Assembly: GCA_025352045.1 (NCBI GenBank) | Contig: JANXUD010000077.1 | Span: 1-64,000 of the forward strand | Reading direction: 5' to 3' | Origin: Gammaproteobacteria bacterium | GTDB taxonomy: Bacteria; Pseudomonadota; Gammaproteobacteria; Xanthomonadales; Xanthomonadaceae | DNA: 64,000 nucleotides | In this document: piece after piece, positions 7,722 to 18,920 of the stretch | Layout: every line of letters starts with the position of its first letter | How positions within the stretch are numbered: the first letter of the stretch is position 1 | The notes under the pieces: model-generated | Database searches by the model: none | Told to the model about the DNA's origin: nothing | What the model saw: only the letters and a program-made list of their open reading frames with translations | Translations under genes and position numbers: made by a program

Positions 7722-9443
7722 ATGCGCGTCCTCTTCCGAGCCTTCGCCCTGGGCTGCTGCCTCTGGCTGTCTGTCGCGAGCGCTTGCGCGGCCGGGCCAG
7801 TGGTGACGGTCGACGCCACGCTGACCCAGCTCAAGCTTGGCGCGCAGCTGCAGGCACTCGACGATCCGTCCGGCGCGCTGGACCTGGCGGCGGTACAGCG
7901 CGCCGGCAACTTCAAGCCGGTCGGCGCGTCGGGGCTCAAGATCGGTTTCAGCCACTCGGCCTGGTGGGTGCGCGTGACGTTGCGCAACACCGAAGCGCGC
8001 GACCGCGCGCTGTTCCTGCGCGAGGCCTATCCGCTGATGGACGCGATCACGCTGTGGTCGCCGCAAGCCGATGGCAGCTGGCAGGCGGTGCGCACCGGGG
8101 ACCGGCTGCCGTTCGCCTCGCGCCCCTACGCCCACCATGAATTCCTGTTCCCGATCACGCTGCCGGCGGGCGCGACGCGCACCTGGTACCTGCGCTTCGC
8201 CTCGGGCGGGCCGGTGGACATCACGCTGAGCCTGTACGACCCACCGACGCTGTTCGCGGCGCTCGGCGCCGAGCAGCTGGTGTTCGGCGCCTACTTCGGC
8301 GGTTTCCTGGTGCTGGTGTTGTACAACCTGTTCATCTGCCTGGTGGTGCGCGACAAGGTGTTCTTCTGGTACCTCGGCTACGCGATCAGCTATGGCCTGT
8401 ATTTCTCGGTGTTCACCGGCCTGAGCTTCCAGTACCTGTGGCCGTCGCATCCGACCTGGGCCAACGAGAGCGTGCTGGTGCTGATCGGCAGCACCGTGGC
8501 GCTGGGACTGCAATTCACGCGGCAGTTCCTGGAGACCGCCAAGACCGCGCCGCGGCTGGACCGCATCGCCCTGCTGCTGCAGGTGTTCGGCGCGGCGGGA
8601 TCGGTGGGTGCGTTTTTCCTGCCGTACTCGGCGCTGATCCAGGTCCTGGCGGTGCTGACGATATTGGCCACGGCGATGATCATCACCTTCGGCACGCTCG
8701 GCTTGGTCGAGGGTTATCGACCGGCGCGATGGTTCATGTTCGCCTGGGCCTTCCTGCTGATTGGCGTGGTCATGACCAACATGAAGAACTACGGCCTGCT
8801 GCCGCACAACCTGCTCACCCAGAACGGCTTCCAGATCGGATCGCTGTGCGAGATGGTGCTGCTCTCGCTCGGCCTGGCCAGCCGGGTCAGCGAGATGGAG
8901 CGCCAGGGCCGCACCGATGCACTGACGCGCGTGTTCAACCGGCGCTTCTTCGACGAGCGCGCCGCGGCGGAGTTCGAGCGCGCCGAACGCAGCGGCGAGC
9001 CGATGTCGCTGCTGGTGGCCGACATCGACCACTTCAAGCGGTTCAACGACAGCCACGGCCACGCGCGCGGCGACGAGGTGCTGCGCGCGGTGGCGCGCAC
9101 GCTGCGCGAGGGCGTGCGCAGCCAGGACCTGGTCTGCCGCTACGGCGGCGAGGAATTCGCGATCATCCTGCCCGGCACCGACGCGCGCCAGGCGGTGGCG
9201 GTGGCCGAGGCGCTGCGCCGCGCGATCGCCTCGGGCCGCGCGACGCCCGGCAAGCCGGTGGACACGCGCGCCGCCGCCGGCACGGCGGTGACCATCAGCG
9301 TCGGTGTTGCCAGTACCGACGACGGCGCGGCCTTCAGCGGCATCAAGGAATTGTTCCACGCCGCGGACATGGCGCTGTACGAGGCCAAGGCGGCCGGGCG
9401 CAACCGCGTGCTTCGCTGGAAAGGCCGCGCGATCCCGGCGTGA
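7722..9443 (+). CDS. 7TMR-DISM diguanylate cyclase (GGDEF)
   Basis: 573 aa, ATG at 7722 with AAGGGA just upstream. A signal-like N-terminus (FRAFALGCCLWLSVASACA) precedes a periplasmic 7TMR-DISM extracellular domain (about 25-185), including SAWWVRVTLRNTEARDRALF and FLREAYPLMDAITLW. Seven membrane spans follow (about 190-385, starting VFGAYFGGFLVLVLYNLFI). The GGDEF domain starts RTDALTRVFNRRFFDERAA and has the metal site VADIDHFKRFNDSHGHARGD and the active site GGEEF at 475-479. An I-site RSQD lies exactly five residues upstream, so product inhibition by c-di-GMP is expected. It should make c-di-GMP in the cytoplasm in response to a periplasmic ligand. It sits between two TolB-N/TPR genes (61 and 77 nt gaps), which suggests a shared pathway. 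Confidence 0.93.
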   Translation: MRVLFRAFALGCCLWLSVASACAAGPVVTVDATLTQLKLGAQLQALDDPSGALDLAAVQRAGNFKPVGASGLKIGFSHSAWWVRVTLRNTEARDRALFLREAYPLMDAITLWSPQADGSWQAVRTGDRLPFASRPYAHHEFLFPITLPAGATRTWYLRFASGGPVDITLSLYDPPTLFAALGAEQLVFGAYFGGFLVLVLYNLFICLVVRDKVFFWYLGYAISYGLYFSVFTGLSFQYLWPSHPTWANESVLVLIGSTVALGLQFTRQFLETAKTAPRLDRIALLLQVFGAAGSVGAFFLPYSALIQVLAVLTILATAMIITFGTLGLVEGYRPARWFMFAWAFLLIGVVMTNMKNYGLLPHNLLTQNGFQIGSLCEMVLLSLGLASRVSEMERQGRTDALTRVFNRRFFDERAAAEFERAERSGEPMSLLVADIDHFKRFNDSHGHARGDEVLRAVARTLREGVRSQDLVCRYGGEEFAIILPGTDARQAVAVAEALRRAIASGRATPGKPVDTRAAAGTAVTISVGVASTDDGAAFSGIKELFHAADMALYEAKAAGRNRVLRWKGRAIPA

Positions 9444-9520
9444 TCTGCGGCCGCTCGAGGGCCAGGACGGCGTAATCTTGCGCAGGGGCGCCTGCCAGCG
9501 CACACAGGCCCGGAGACGGC

Positions 9521-11917
<2,397 letters not shown>

Positions 11918-11928
11918 AGCCGGAAACC

Positions 11929-11962
11929 AGGGCCGCTTCCGTCCGGTGACGGATGCGGCCCT
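11929..11962. terminator. Long hairpin between convergent genes
   Basis: AGGGCCGC (929-936) pairs with GCGGCCCT (955-962) and, after one T/T mismatch, TCCGTC pairs with GACGGA around a CGGT loop. This gives a 14-bp stem over 34 nt in the 70-nt gap between the kinase gene and the oppositely oriented M13 gene. There is no T-run on either strand, so it is best read as a bidirectional terminator or transcript-end stabiliser. Confidence 0.65.
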
Positions 11963-11987
11963 GCCTGCCCTGCAGTGTTCGGCTCGC

Positions 11988-14159
11988 TTACCAGATTCGG
12001 ACGCGGTCTTCCGGTGCCAGGTACAGCGCGTCGCCGGGCTTCACGTCGAACGCGGTGTACCACTCGGTGAGGTTGCGCACCGGCCCGTTGATGCGGTACT
12101 GCGGCGGCGAGTGCGGGTTGGACTTGATCTGGTTGACCAGGGCCTGCTCGCGCATCTTCTCCTTCCACACCTGGGCCCAGGCCAGGAAGAAGCGCTGGTC
12201 GCCGGTCAGCCCGCCGATCACCGGCGCGGGCCTGCCGTGCAGGCTCAGGTGGTAGGCGGTATAGGCCATCGAGAGCCCACCCAGGTCGCCAATGTTCTCG
12301 CCCATGGTCAGCGCGCCGTTGACGCAGGTGTTGGCGATCGGGCAATAGCCGTCGAACTGCTTGCCCAGCGCCTTCACCTTTACCTCGAAGCGCGCGCGGT
12401 CCTCGGCCGTCCACCACGGACGCTGGATGCCGGCGAAGTCGGACTTGCTGCCCTGGTCGTCGAAGCCGTGGCCCATCTCGTGGCCGATCACCGCACCAAT
12501 GCCGCCGTAGTTCACCGCCGGGTCGGCATTCACGTCGAAGAAGGGCGGCTGCAGGATCGCCGCCGGGAACACGACTTCGTTGAACTGCGCGTTGTAGTAG
12601 GCGTTGACCGTCTGCGGCGTCATGAACCACTCGTCGCGGTCGGGCCTGGTGCCGACGCGGGCGTTCTGGTCGTCGTTGTAAAACGCGCGCATGGCGTTGA
12701 CGTTCGCCATCAGGTCGTTGGGCACGATCTTCACCGACGAATAGTCGCGCCACTTCTTGGCATAGCCGATCTTCGGGTTGAAGGTATCGAGCTTGTGGTA
12801 GGCCTCGGTCTTGGTGTCGGCGCCCATCCAGTCCAGCTTGCCGATATTGGCGCGCAACGCGGCGCGCAGGTTGGCGACCAGTTCGTCCATCGCGGCCTTC
12901 GATTCCGGCTTGAAGTACTGCGCCACGTAGATCTTGCCGACCGCGTCGCCAAGGCCGTCGGTCTCGGCGACCGTGGCCACCGCGCGCTTCCACGGATCAC
13001 GCTGCGCTTCGGCGCCGGACAGCACCTTGCCGCGGAAGGCGAAGTTGGCGTCGTCGACCTGCTTGCTCAGGTAGCCGGCATTTCCGCGCAGGGCGTTGTA
13101 GCGCAGGTAGTCCTTCCAGGTGGCGAGCGGCGTGTCCTTCACCAGCGCCACGATCGGCGCCATCGCGCTGGGCGTGTTGACGTTGATGTCGGTCGGGATC
13201 GGCGTGCCCTGCGCCTTGAGGTGCGCGGCCCAGTCATAGCCCGGGTAGGACTTGGTGAAGTCGGCCCAGGTCATCAGGTTGTAGGTCTTGTCGCGGTCTC
13301 GGCGCGCGGCGCGGTCCCAATGGTTCTTCGCCAGCGCGGTCTCGAGCGCGAGCAGGGCCTCGGCGCGCGGCTTGGCCTCGGCCGCCGGCACGCCCGTGAA
13401 GCCGAGCATGGTCGCGATGTTGTCCACGTACGCTGCGCGGATCTTGACGAAGCGGTCGTCCGTGTTGAGGTAGTAGTCCTTGTCCGGCAGGCCCAGGCCG
13501 CCGACGCTGGCCGAGGCGTAGTAGCGGTTCGGGTTCTTGCGGTCGACGTCGATGCCCAGGCTGAGGGGCGAGTTGGTGGCATCCAGGTTTTCACGGCCAA
13601 ATTGCGCGATCAATGCGTCGGTGGTCTTGATCGCGTCGATGCGCGCGAGCAGCGGCGCGATCGGCTTGATGCCCGCGGCGTCGCGCGCGCTCTGGTCCAT
13701 GTAGCTGGCGTAGTAGTCGCGCACCTTCTGCTCGTCGCTTCCGGGCTTGAGGTCCTTGCGCGCCTGCAGGCCCTGCACGATCTCCTTGACCTGCGCCTCG
13801 GCCTGGTCGTTGAGCGTGTCGAAGCTGCCGTAGCTGATCTCGTAGTCCTTCAGCACATAGGTATCGAGCCAGTGGCCGTTGGCGTGGCGGGCGAAATCGT
13901 CGCCGGCTTTCACGGACGGGTCGGCGGCGCTGAAGTCGATCCCGTAGTCGCCGAGCACCGGCTTGTTGGCCGCAGCCGCCGTCGCGCTAGCGCCGCTGGT
14001 CGGGGTGGCGGCGGCAGAGGTGGCAGAAGTGGCAGAGGTGGCAGAGGTGGCATGCGCGGTGGTCCCGCCATCGTGGGCCTCCACCTTCAGGGCGGCGGCG
14101 GGCGAGAGCAGGGCAAGGGTCAGGGCGAGGGACAGGGGCGACTTGGGCACGACAGGCAT
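11988..14159 (-). CDS. M13-family metallopeptidase (neprilysin/PepO-like)
   Basis: 723 aa from ATG 14159. There is a signal peptide (SPLSLALTLALLSPAAALKV), then a low-complexity linker with four Ala-Thr-Ser triplets. The M13 N-domain follows (FSAADPSVKAGDDFARHANG, GYDWAAHLKAQG). The zinc site is IGHEMGHGFDDQGS, with HEMGH at about 560-564, and the third ligand with its Asp partner is ENIGDLGGLS. The upstream NAYYNAQFNEVVFPAAILQP matches the substrate-binding NAYY/xPxxNxIxxPAxxLQ region of the family. The C-terminus RVRIW fits the W-ending M13 enzymes. The length is normal. It is a secreted or periplasmic oligopeptidase. Transcribed alone, divergent from the EF-hand gene across 229 nt. Confidence 0.95.
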   Translation of the reverse strand: MPVVPKSPLSLALTLALLSPAAALKVEAHDGGTTAHATSATSATSATSAAATPTSGASATAAAANKPVLGDYGIDFSAADPSVKAGDDFARHANGHWLDTYVLKDYEISYGSFDTLNDQAEAQVKEIVQGLQARKDLKPGSDEQKVRDYYASYMDQSARDAAGIKPIAPLLARIDAIKTTDALIAQFGRENLDATNSPLSLGIDVDRKNPNRYYASASVGGLGLPDKDYYLNTDDRFVKIRAAYVDNIATMLGFTGVPAAEAKPRAEALLALETALAKNHWDRAARRDRDKTYNLMTWADFTKSYPGYDWAAHLKAQGTPIPTDINVNTPSAMAPIVALVKDTPLATWKDYLRYNALRGNAGYLSKQVDDANFAFRGKVLSGAEAQRDPWKRAVATVAETDGLGDAVGKIYVAQYFKPESKAAMDELVANLRAALRANIGKLDWMGADTKTEAYHKLDTFNPKIGYAKKWRDYSSVKIVPNDLMANVNAMRAFYNDDQNARVGTRPDRDEWFMTPQTVNAYYNAQFNEVVFPAAILQPPFFDVNADPAVNYGGIGAVIGHEMGHGFDDQGSKSDFAGIQRPWWTAEDRARFEVKVKALGKQFDGYCPIANTCVNGALTMGENIGDLGGLSMAYTAYHLSLHGRPAPVIGGLTGDQRFFLAWAQVWKEKMREQALVNQIKSNPHSPPQYRINGPVRNLTEWYTAFDVKPGDALYLAPEDRVRIW
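14013..14048. repeat. 9-nt microrepeat, four units, inside the M13 gene
   Basis: Four head-to-tail units of GGCAGAGGT (second unit GGCAGAAGT) encode Ser/Ala/Thr triplets in the linker just after the M13 signal peptide. The unit is in frame, so changes in copy number would only alter the linker length. Confidence 0.8.
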
Positions 14160-14388
14160 CCGGCAGGTGACAGGACCTTGCAGCCTAGAGCTTTCCCGTG
14201 CCCGACCCCAAGGCCATAGGTCATGGATGCGCCGCCCGGGACGCCTTGGGATTCCAGGAGACATCTTGCCGACGGCGCCGGTCGCCGGAGCTGGGCAGGG
14301 CGCGGCAGCCGCAGGCCGTGGCTCCATCCACCTGCCCAAGCGCACCCCAGCGCGTCCGGGCGGTCTGGCTTGCCTTAGGATGGTCGCC

Positions 14389-14898
14389 ATGACCAGACTT
14401 CCCGCCACCGTCGCCCTGATGCTGCTCGCCGTTGCGTCCCCGGCGCCAGCCAGCACCGCCGGCGCCGACTCGACGGCGCCCGCGCCCGTGGCTCCCGCGG
14501 CGGCCAAACCGGCGGAGTCCCCGGCCACGGCGGCCGCGCTCGCGGCCGAGTTCAGGCGCATCGACACCAATGAGGACGGTCGCATCTCCTCGTCGGAGCA
14601 CGAGGTCTATGCGCGCAAGCTGTTCGACGAGCTTGATGCGGACGTCGACTACAAGCTCACGGCCGCCGAGATCATGGCGGCGCCGGCCAAGTTCTTCCGG
14701 CATGTCTCGGCTGGCGTGGGCGGCGTGCTCGGCGGGACCGAGCTGACGCCAGCGGAAAAGATCCAGCGCATCGACGCCAACCGCGATGGCGTGATCTCGC
14801 GCGACGAGCACGCCGACGCGGCCAGGGCGAAGTTCCAGGCGATGGATGCCAACAACAACGGCGAGTTGAGCGAGCTGGAGTTCGCCGCGGGCGGCTAG
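14389..14898 (+). CDS. Secreted EF-hand calcium-binding protein
   Basis: 169 aa. I chose the ATG at 14389, which has AGGATGG about 5 nt upstream; an ATG at 14380 is the alternative. A signal peptide (LPATVALMLLAVASPAPAS) and an Ala/Pro linker precede four EF-hand loops. Loop 1 is DTNEDGRISSSE, loop 2 DADVDYKLTAAE (the usual Gly at position 6 is Tyr), loop 3 DANRDGVISRDE and loop 4 DANNNGELSELE. All keep Asp/Asn at positions 1, 3 and 5 and Glu at 12. It should bind Ca2+ in the periplasm or outside the cell; the role is unknown. Its TAG stop overlaps the stop of the convergent response-regulator gene within a shared CTAG. Confidence 0.88.
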   Translation: MTRLPATVALMLLAVASPAPASTAGADSTAPAPVAPAAAKPAESPATAAALAAEFRRIDTNEDGRISSSEHEVYARKLFDELDADVDYKLTAAEIMAAPAKFFRHVSAGVGGVLGGTELTPAEKIQRIDANRDGVISRDEHADAARAKFQAMDANNNGELSELEFAAGG

Positions 14899-15575
14899 CG
14901 CTGGTCGTCGATCCCGTCGGCCCCGGCGGCGCCTGCGGGACCAGCGGGCGGGTCGAGCCGCGCGGCGTGTTCGTCCAGCGAGGCCTGGAGTGACTGCAGA
15001 CCCGCATCGACGGACGCGCGTATGTCGTCCACCAGCGCCAGCAGGCCGCGGGCGCCCAGTGGCAGCGCGCACTGGCGCTCGGCGGCCACCAGGATGTCCG
15101 CGAAGTGCGCGCGCAGGTCGCGCGCGAACAGCTGGGCCGTGGCGTCGGCGGCGCGGTCCAGGCCGCGCAGCGCGTCGCGCGATTGCCGCAGGTCGGCATG
15201 CGTGCGCACGCGCGACAGCAGTTCCTGCGACACGAATGGCTTGCTGATGAAATCCGTCGCGCCCGCGTCGAAGGCGCGCTCCATCACCGCGCGCTCGTTG
15301 TCCGCCGTCAGCAGGATCACCGGCAAGGCATCGTCGCCGTCCTCGGCGCGCAGCGCCGCGAGCACCTGGAAGCCGTCCATGCCCGGCATCAGCATGTCGA
15401 GCAGGACGACGTCGGGCTTGAGCGAGCGGGCCAGCAGAAGGCCTTCCGCGCCGGACATCGCCAACGCCACGGTGTAGCCCGCCGTGGTGAGCAGCAGCGA
15501 CAACAGCCGTACGTTCATCGGCTGGTCGTCGATGACCAGCACCAGTCCGCCCGAGCCGGGTGAGTGCGCGGCCAT
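14895..15575 (-). CDS. Response regulator, REC domain plus helical C-terminal extension
   Basis: 226 aa, ATG at 15575, overlapping the TGA of the upstream regulator gene by one base (TGATG). The receiver is complete: VLVIDDQPMNVRLL acidic pair, KPDVVLLDMLMPGMDGFQVL phospho-acceptor, VILLTADNE switch Thr and FISKPF Lys. The C-terminal 100 residues have no DNA-binding motif; they form an Ala/Leu-rich predicted helical region (HADLRQSRDALRGLDRAADA). It may act by protein contact or phosphotransfer rather than transcription. Translation is probably coupled to the next gene upstream, making it the last product of the hybrid kinase operon. Confidence 0.88.
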   Translation of the reverse strand: MAAHSPGSGGLVLVIDDQPMNVRLLSLLLTTAGYTVALAMSGAEGLLLARSLKPDVVLLDMLMPGMDGFQVLAALRAEDGDDALPVILLTADNERAVMERAFDAGATDFISKPFVSQELLSRVRTHADLRQSRDALRGLDRAADATAQLFARDLRAHFADILVAAERQCALPLGARGLLALVDDIRASVDAGLQSLQASLDEHAARLDPPAGPAGAAGADGIDDQR

Positions 15576-16003
15576 CAGGCCGCGGGCTCGACGGGCGGCA
15601 CCGCGGCTGCGTCAGCCACCGCGGGCGCGTCCGTCGCCGCGGGCACCAGGAAGCGGTCGATCGTCGCGTACAGCTCCCGATAGCGCAGGGGCTTGGCGAT
15701 GTACGCGTCGCAGCCGGCCTGGCGGCTGCGCTCGCGGTCCTCGCGCATCGCAAGCGCAGTGAGCGCGATCACCGGAATGCCAGCGGTGGCCGGTTCGGCC
15801 TTCAGGATGGCGGTGGCCGCCAGCCCGTCCATGCCCGGCAACTGGATGTCCATCAGCACCAGGTCCGGCAGCGCCTCGCGCGCCATGGCCAGGCCCGTTT
15901 CGGCATCGCTGGCCGACAGCACCTGGTGGCCGCCCTCGGTCAACAGCAGCGTCGCAAGCCGGAGGTTGGCGGGGTTGTCTTCAATGATCAGGATGCGGGC
16001 CAT
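15575..16003 (-). CDS. Single-domain response regulator (CheY/DivK-like)
   Basis: 142 aa; ATG 16003 follows GGGAGGTACCC and begins MARILIIEDNPANLRLATLL, the DivK/CheY-type start. Phospho-acceptor segment LPDLVLMDIQLPGMDGLAAT, switch IALTALAM and conserved Lys in YIAKPL are all present. The C-terminal tail is Ala/Val/Pro. There is no output domain. The gene overlaps the 3' end of the hybrid kinase by 23 nt and the next regulator by 1 nt, so the three should be made together; it is the likely diffusible receiver for that kinase. Confidence 0.9.
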   Translation of the reverse strand: MARILIIEDNPANLRLATLLLTEGGHQVLSASDAETGLAMAREALPDLVLMDIQLPGMDGLAATAILKAEPATAGIPVIALTALAMREDRERSRQAGCDAYIAKPLRYRELYATIDRFLVPAATDAPAVADAAAVPPVEPAA

Positions 16004-18632
16004 GGGTACCTCCCTGCCGGTTGGGGGCGCGGCTATCCTGCAGCGCGCGCCGGACACTGTCGAGGAAGGCGCCGCGATCGAAGCTTGCCTTCTGGACGAT
16101 CTCGATGCTCCCGCCACTGTCACGCGCCAGCGCCGTGCGGTCCGCTGCCGTGACCTGCTTGGCGGTGACGACGAGGATCGGGATGGCGGTCGTGCGCGGG
16201 TTGCGCTGCAGCGCCGCGGCCACTTCGAAGCCCGTGCAGCCGGGCATCATCAGGTCCAGCAGCACCAAGTCGGGCTGGAACTCGTCCGCGAGGCGGATCG
16301 CATCCTCGCCATTGCTCGCGCGCACCAGCGAATACTTCGTTGGGGGCAGCAAGCCGGCGACCAGTTCAATCGCCGCGGGGTTGTCGTCCACCACCAGGAC
16401 ATTGTGGATGCGATCGGCGGGCACGATGCGGAGGTTGCCCACCGCATTCCGGAGCTGGGCGCGGCTGATGGGCTTGGTCAGGACGGCAGCCGCGCCGCGG
16501 GTGAGCGTCAGGTTGCTGTCCGGGCGGCCGGAGATGACGATCACCGGCACGTTCGCGAGATTGTCGATGGCCCGGAGCCGGCGCAGGAATTCCCATCCGT
16601 GCAGGTTCGGCAGCTGGATGTCGAGCGTGATCAGCGCCAGGTCGTGGCCCGGGGCGATCTGGAGGCCTTCCTCCGCCGAGTTCGCGACCAGCACGGTGAA
16701 GCCCTCGCTCTCGAGCAGCAGCCTGACCAGTTCCGCGTCGCGGCGATTGTCCTCGACCACCAGCGCCAGGCGCTGCACTGCGGGCGCGGCTGTCCGGCTG
16801 GCGGCCAGGGCCTCGGCGCCGACGCGTCCGCCGCCCGCGGCCGGTGCGCCGTCCCAGGGCGCGCCTTCCGCCAGCTGCGAAGCCGCGCGCAAGGGCAGCC
16901 AGGCGGCGAATCGCGAGCCTTCGCCCACGGCGCTTGCCACCGCGACGGTGCCGCCGTGCAGTTCGGCCAGTTGCTTCACCATCGCCAGGCCCAGGCCGGT
17001 GCCTTCGAAGCGGCGCGCCAGCGTGCTGTCGATCTGCGTGAACGCCTGGAACAGCTTGGCCAGGTTCTCGCGCGCGATGCCGACGCCGTCGTCGCTGACC
17101 GAGATTTCCAGGAATTCCTGGAACGCGTTCTCCGCCAGCGGGAAACCGTACACGGGCCACGCGGTGTCCATCGTGGCCACGGCGGACCGCGGCACCCGCC
17201 GCGCACGCAATGCGATGTCGTCGCCCTTGGCGCTGAACTTCACTGCGTTGGACAGCAGGTTGTACACGATCTGCTTGACCTTGCGCACGTCGATGTCGAG
17301 GATCGCCCGTTCCGGCTCGACCGTCAGGGTCAGGCTGATGCCCTGGGCCAGGGATTTCTCGCGCACCACCGACAGGCTGTTGGAGAGCAGCTCCCGGATG
17401 TCCGCCGGGTCCAGGTCCAGGCTCATCATGCCGGCCTCCACCTTGGACAGGTCGAGGATGTCGTTGATCAGGGACAGCAAGTGCTGGCCGCTCTCGAAGA
17501 TGTCGCCGATGTAGGCCTTCTGGCGCTCCGTCACCGCGCCCACCAGGCCGTCGTTGAGCGCCTCGGAGAAGCCGATGATCGCGTTGAGCGGTGTACGCAG
17601 TTCATGCGACATGGTGGCCAGGAACTCGGACTTCATGCGGCTGGCATGCACCAGCTCGATGTTCTTCTCCTGCAGCGCGCGCTCGAACTGCTTGCGCTCG
17701 GTGATGTCGCGGGCCGAGGCGAACACGCCCTGCAGTTCGCGGTCGCGGTTGTAGTAGGTGTCCGCGCTGTAGGACACCACCGTTTCCTTGCCCCCGAGCG
17801 AGCAGACCGTGAGCTCGTAGTCGCGCACGCGGTTGCCGTTGAGTGCCTGCGCCAGCGCGGCCTCGGCCAGCACCGGGTTGGTGAAGAAGCTGCGACAGGG
17901 CGCGCCGATCAGCTCGTCCCGGCTGCGCCCAGTGAGCGTGATCATCTGCTGGTTGACATCGGAGATGACGCCCTGCCGGTCGGTGACCATCAGCGCGTCC
18001 ACGTTCGATTCCACCAGCGAACGGGTGTAGAACTGCTGGTCGCGCAGGCGCTGGTCCAGCACCGTTTGCCGCGCCTCCACCTGCTGGCGCTCGGTGTTGT
18101 CGGTGCCGATCAGCAGGTAGCCGATGATCCGGTCCTGCGCGTTGCGCAGCGCGGTCACCGACACCACCGCGGGCAGCCGGCTGCCGTCCTTGCGGATGTA
18201 GGTGAGGTCGTAGATGTCCTCGATCCCGCGCGAGGCCTTGAATACCAGCGCCTGGAAGCCCGGTGTGACCGCGTCGGCGCGGCCGACGCTCAGTTCCGCG
18301 GCCCGAGCGACCAGTTCCTGCGCATCCGACAGGTCGGCCGGGGTGATCTTGTTGATCACGTCCTGCGCGGCGTAGCCGAGCATCCGCTCGGCGCCGACGT
18401 TGAAGATCTGGATCACCCCGGCATCGTCGGTGGCGATGCAGCTGAAGTTGGCACTGTTGAAGATCGCCATCTGCAGTGCGTCGATCTTGAGCTCGGTGAG
18501 CGGCGCACCTGCCAGGGCGGGTACGCTGCCCGCGACGGCGCTTGTCGCGGCATCGGGAGCGGGCGGGGATGGGGGTGCGGTCGGAACATCGCCCAAGCGC
18601 CCCTTGGGCGTCGGCGTGGAGTGTTTGGGCAT
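15981..18632 (-). CDS. Hybrid sensor histidine kinase (PAS-PAS-HisKA-HATPase-REC-REC)
   Basis: 883 aa from ATG 18632 (MPKHSTPTPKG). After a Pro/Ala linker come two PAS domains (about 55-170, with IFNVGAERMLGYAAQDVINK, and about 185-310, with LMVTDRQGVISDVNQQM, ending in DITERKQFE). HisKA follows with MSHELRTPLNAIIGFSEAL and phospho-His at about 343. The ATPase has NLLSNAVKFSAKGDD, SDDGVGIA and GTGLGLAMVKQLAELHGG. Two receivers follow with acceptor Asp at about 671 (LITLDIQLPNLHGW) and 793 (LVLLDLMMPGCTGF). There is no TM segment, so it is a cytosolic sensor. It is the first gene of a three-gene operon with two response regulators, and divergent from the DUF5916 gene across 288 nt. Confidence 0.93.
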   Translation of the reverse strand: MPKHSTPTPKGRLGDVPTAPPSPPAPDAATSAVAGSVPALAGAPLTELKIDALQMAIFNSANFSCIATDDAGVIQIFNVGAERMLGYAAQDVINKITPADLSDAQELVARAAELSVGRADAVTPGFQALVFKASRGIEDIYDLTYIRKDGSRLPAVVSVTALRNAQDRIIGYLLIGTDNTERQQVEARQTVLDQRLRDQQFYTRSLVESNVDALMVTDRQGVISDVNQQMITLTGRSRDELIGAPCRSFFTNPVLAEAALAQALNGNRVRDYELTVCSLGGKETVVSYSADTYYNRDRELQGVFASARDITERKQFERALQEKNIELVHASRMKSEFLATMSHELRTPLNAIIGFSEALNDGLVGAVTERQKAYIGDIFESGQHLLSLINDILDLSKVEAGMMSLDLDPADIRELLSNSLSVVREKSLAQGISLTLTVEPERAILDIDVRKVKQIVYNLLSNAVKFSAKGDDIALRARRVPRSAVATMDTAWPVYGFPLAENAFQEFLEISVSDDGVGIARENLAKLFQAFTQIDSTLARRFEGTGLGLAMVKQLAELHGGTVAVASAVGEGSRFAAWLPLRAASQLAEGAPWDGAPAAGGGRVGAEALAASRTAAPAVQRLALVVEDNRRDAELVRLLLESEGFTVLVANSAEEGLQIAPGHDLALITLDIQLPNLHGWEFLRRLRAIDNLANVPVIVISGRPDSNLTLTRGAAAVLTKPISRAQLRNAVGNLRIVPADRIHNVLVVDDNPAAIELVAGLLPPTKYSLVRASNGEDAIRLADEFQPDLVLLDLMMPGCTGFEVAAALQRNPRTTAIPILVVTAKQVTAADRTALARDSGGSIEIVQKASFDRGAFLDSVRRALQDSRAPNRQGGTHGPHPDH

Positions 18633-18920
18633 CGGTTGCCTGCTTGCTTCAGTCGCCGCGCCATTGCGGGTCCGGGCATGGCGGCGCCTGTTCGAGCCGC
18701 GCGCACCACGAGGATGTCGCGAGGTTACCACCGTTGCCCTGCGCCGCGGACCCAGGCTGGCCGCCAGCCCTCGGAAACGGCTTGGGTCAGAGGTCGCCGT
18801 TAAGGTCCGGGGCTCCGACACGACCGGCGCCTGCGGGGGCCGCCCCATGACCTACGGCCCTGTAAACCAAACAGGCTGGACCCGCATCCTATCGGGGTCC
18901 CCACCGTCAGGCGCCAGCGA

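Noticed and set aside
3227-7990. Very long antisense open frame (about 1,590 codons)
   Set aside because: It lies opposite well-supported genes, has Arg/Ala/Gly/Gln-rich composition without domains, and is the usual product of high third-position GC.
14013-14048. Short tandem repeats as a CRISPR array
   Set aside because: Units are 9 nt, contiguous and in frame inside the M13 linker; there are no spacers and no cas genes.
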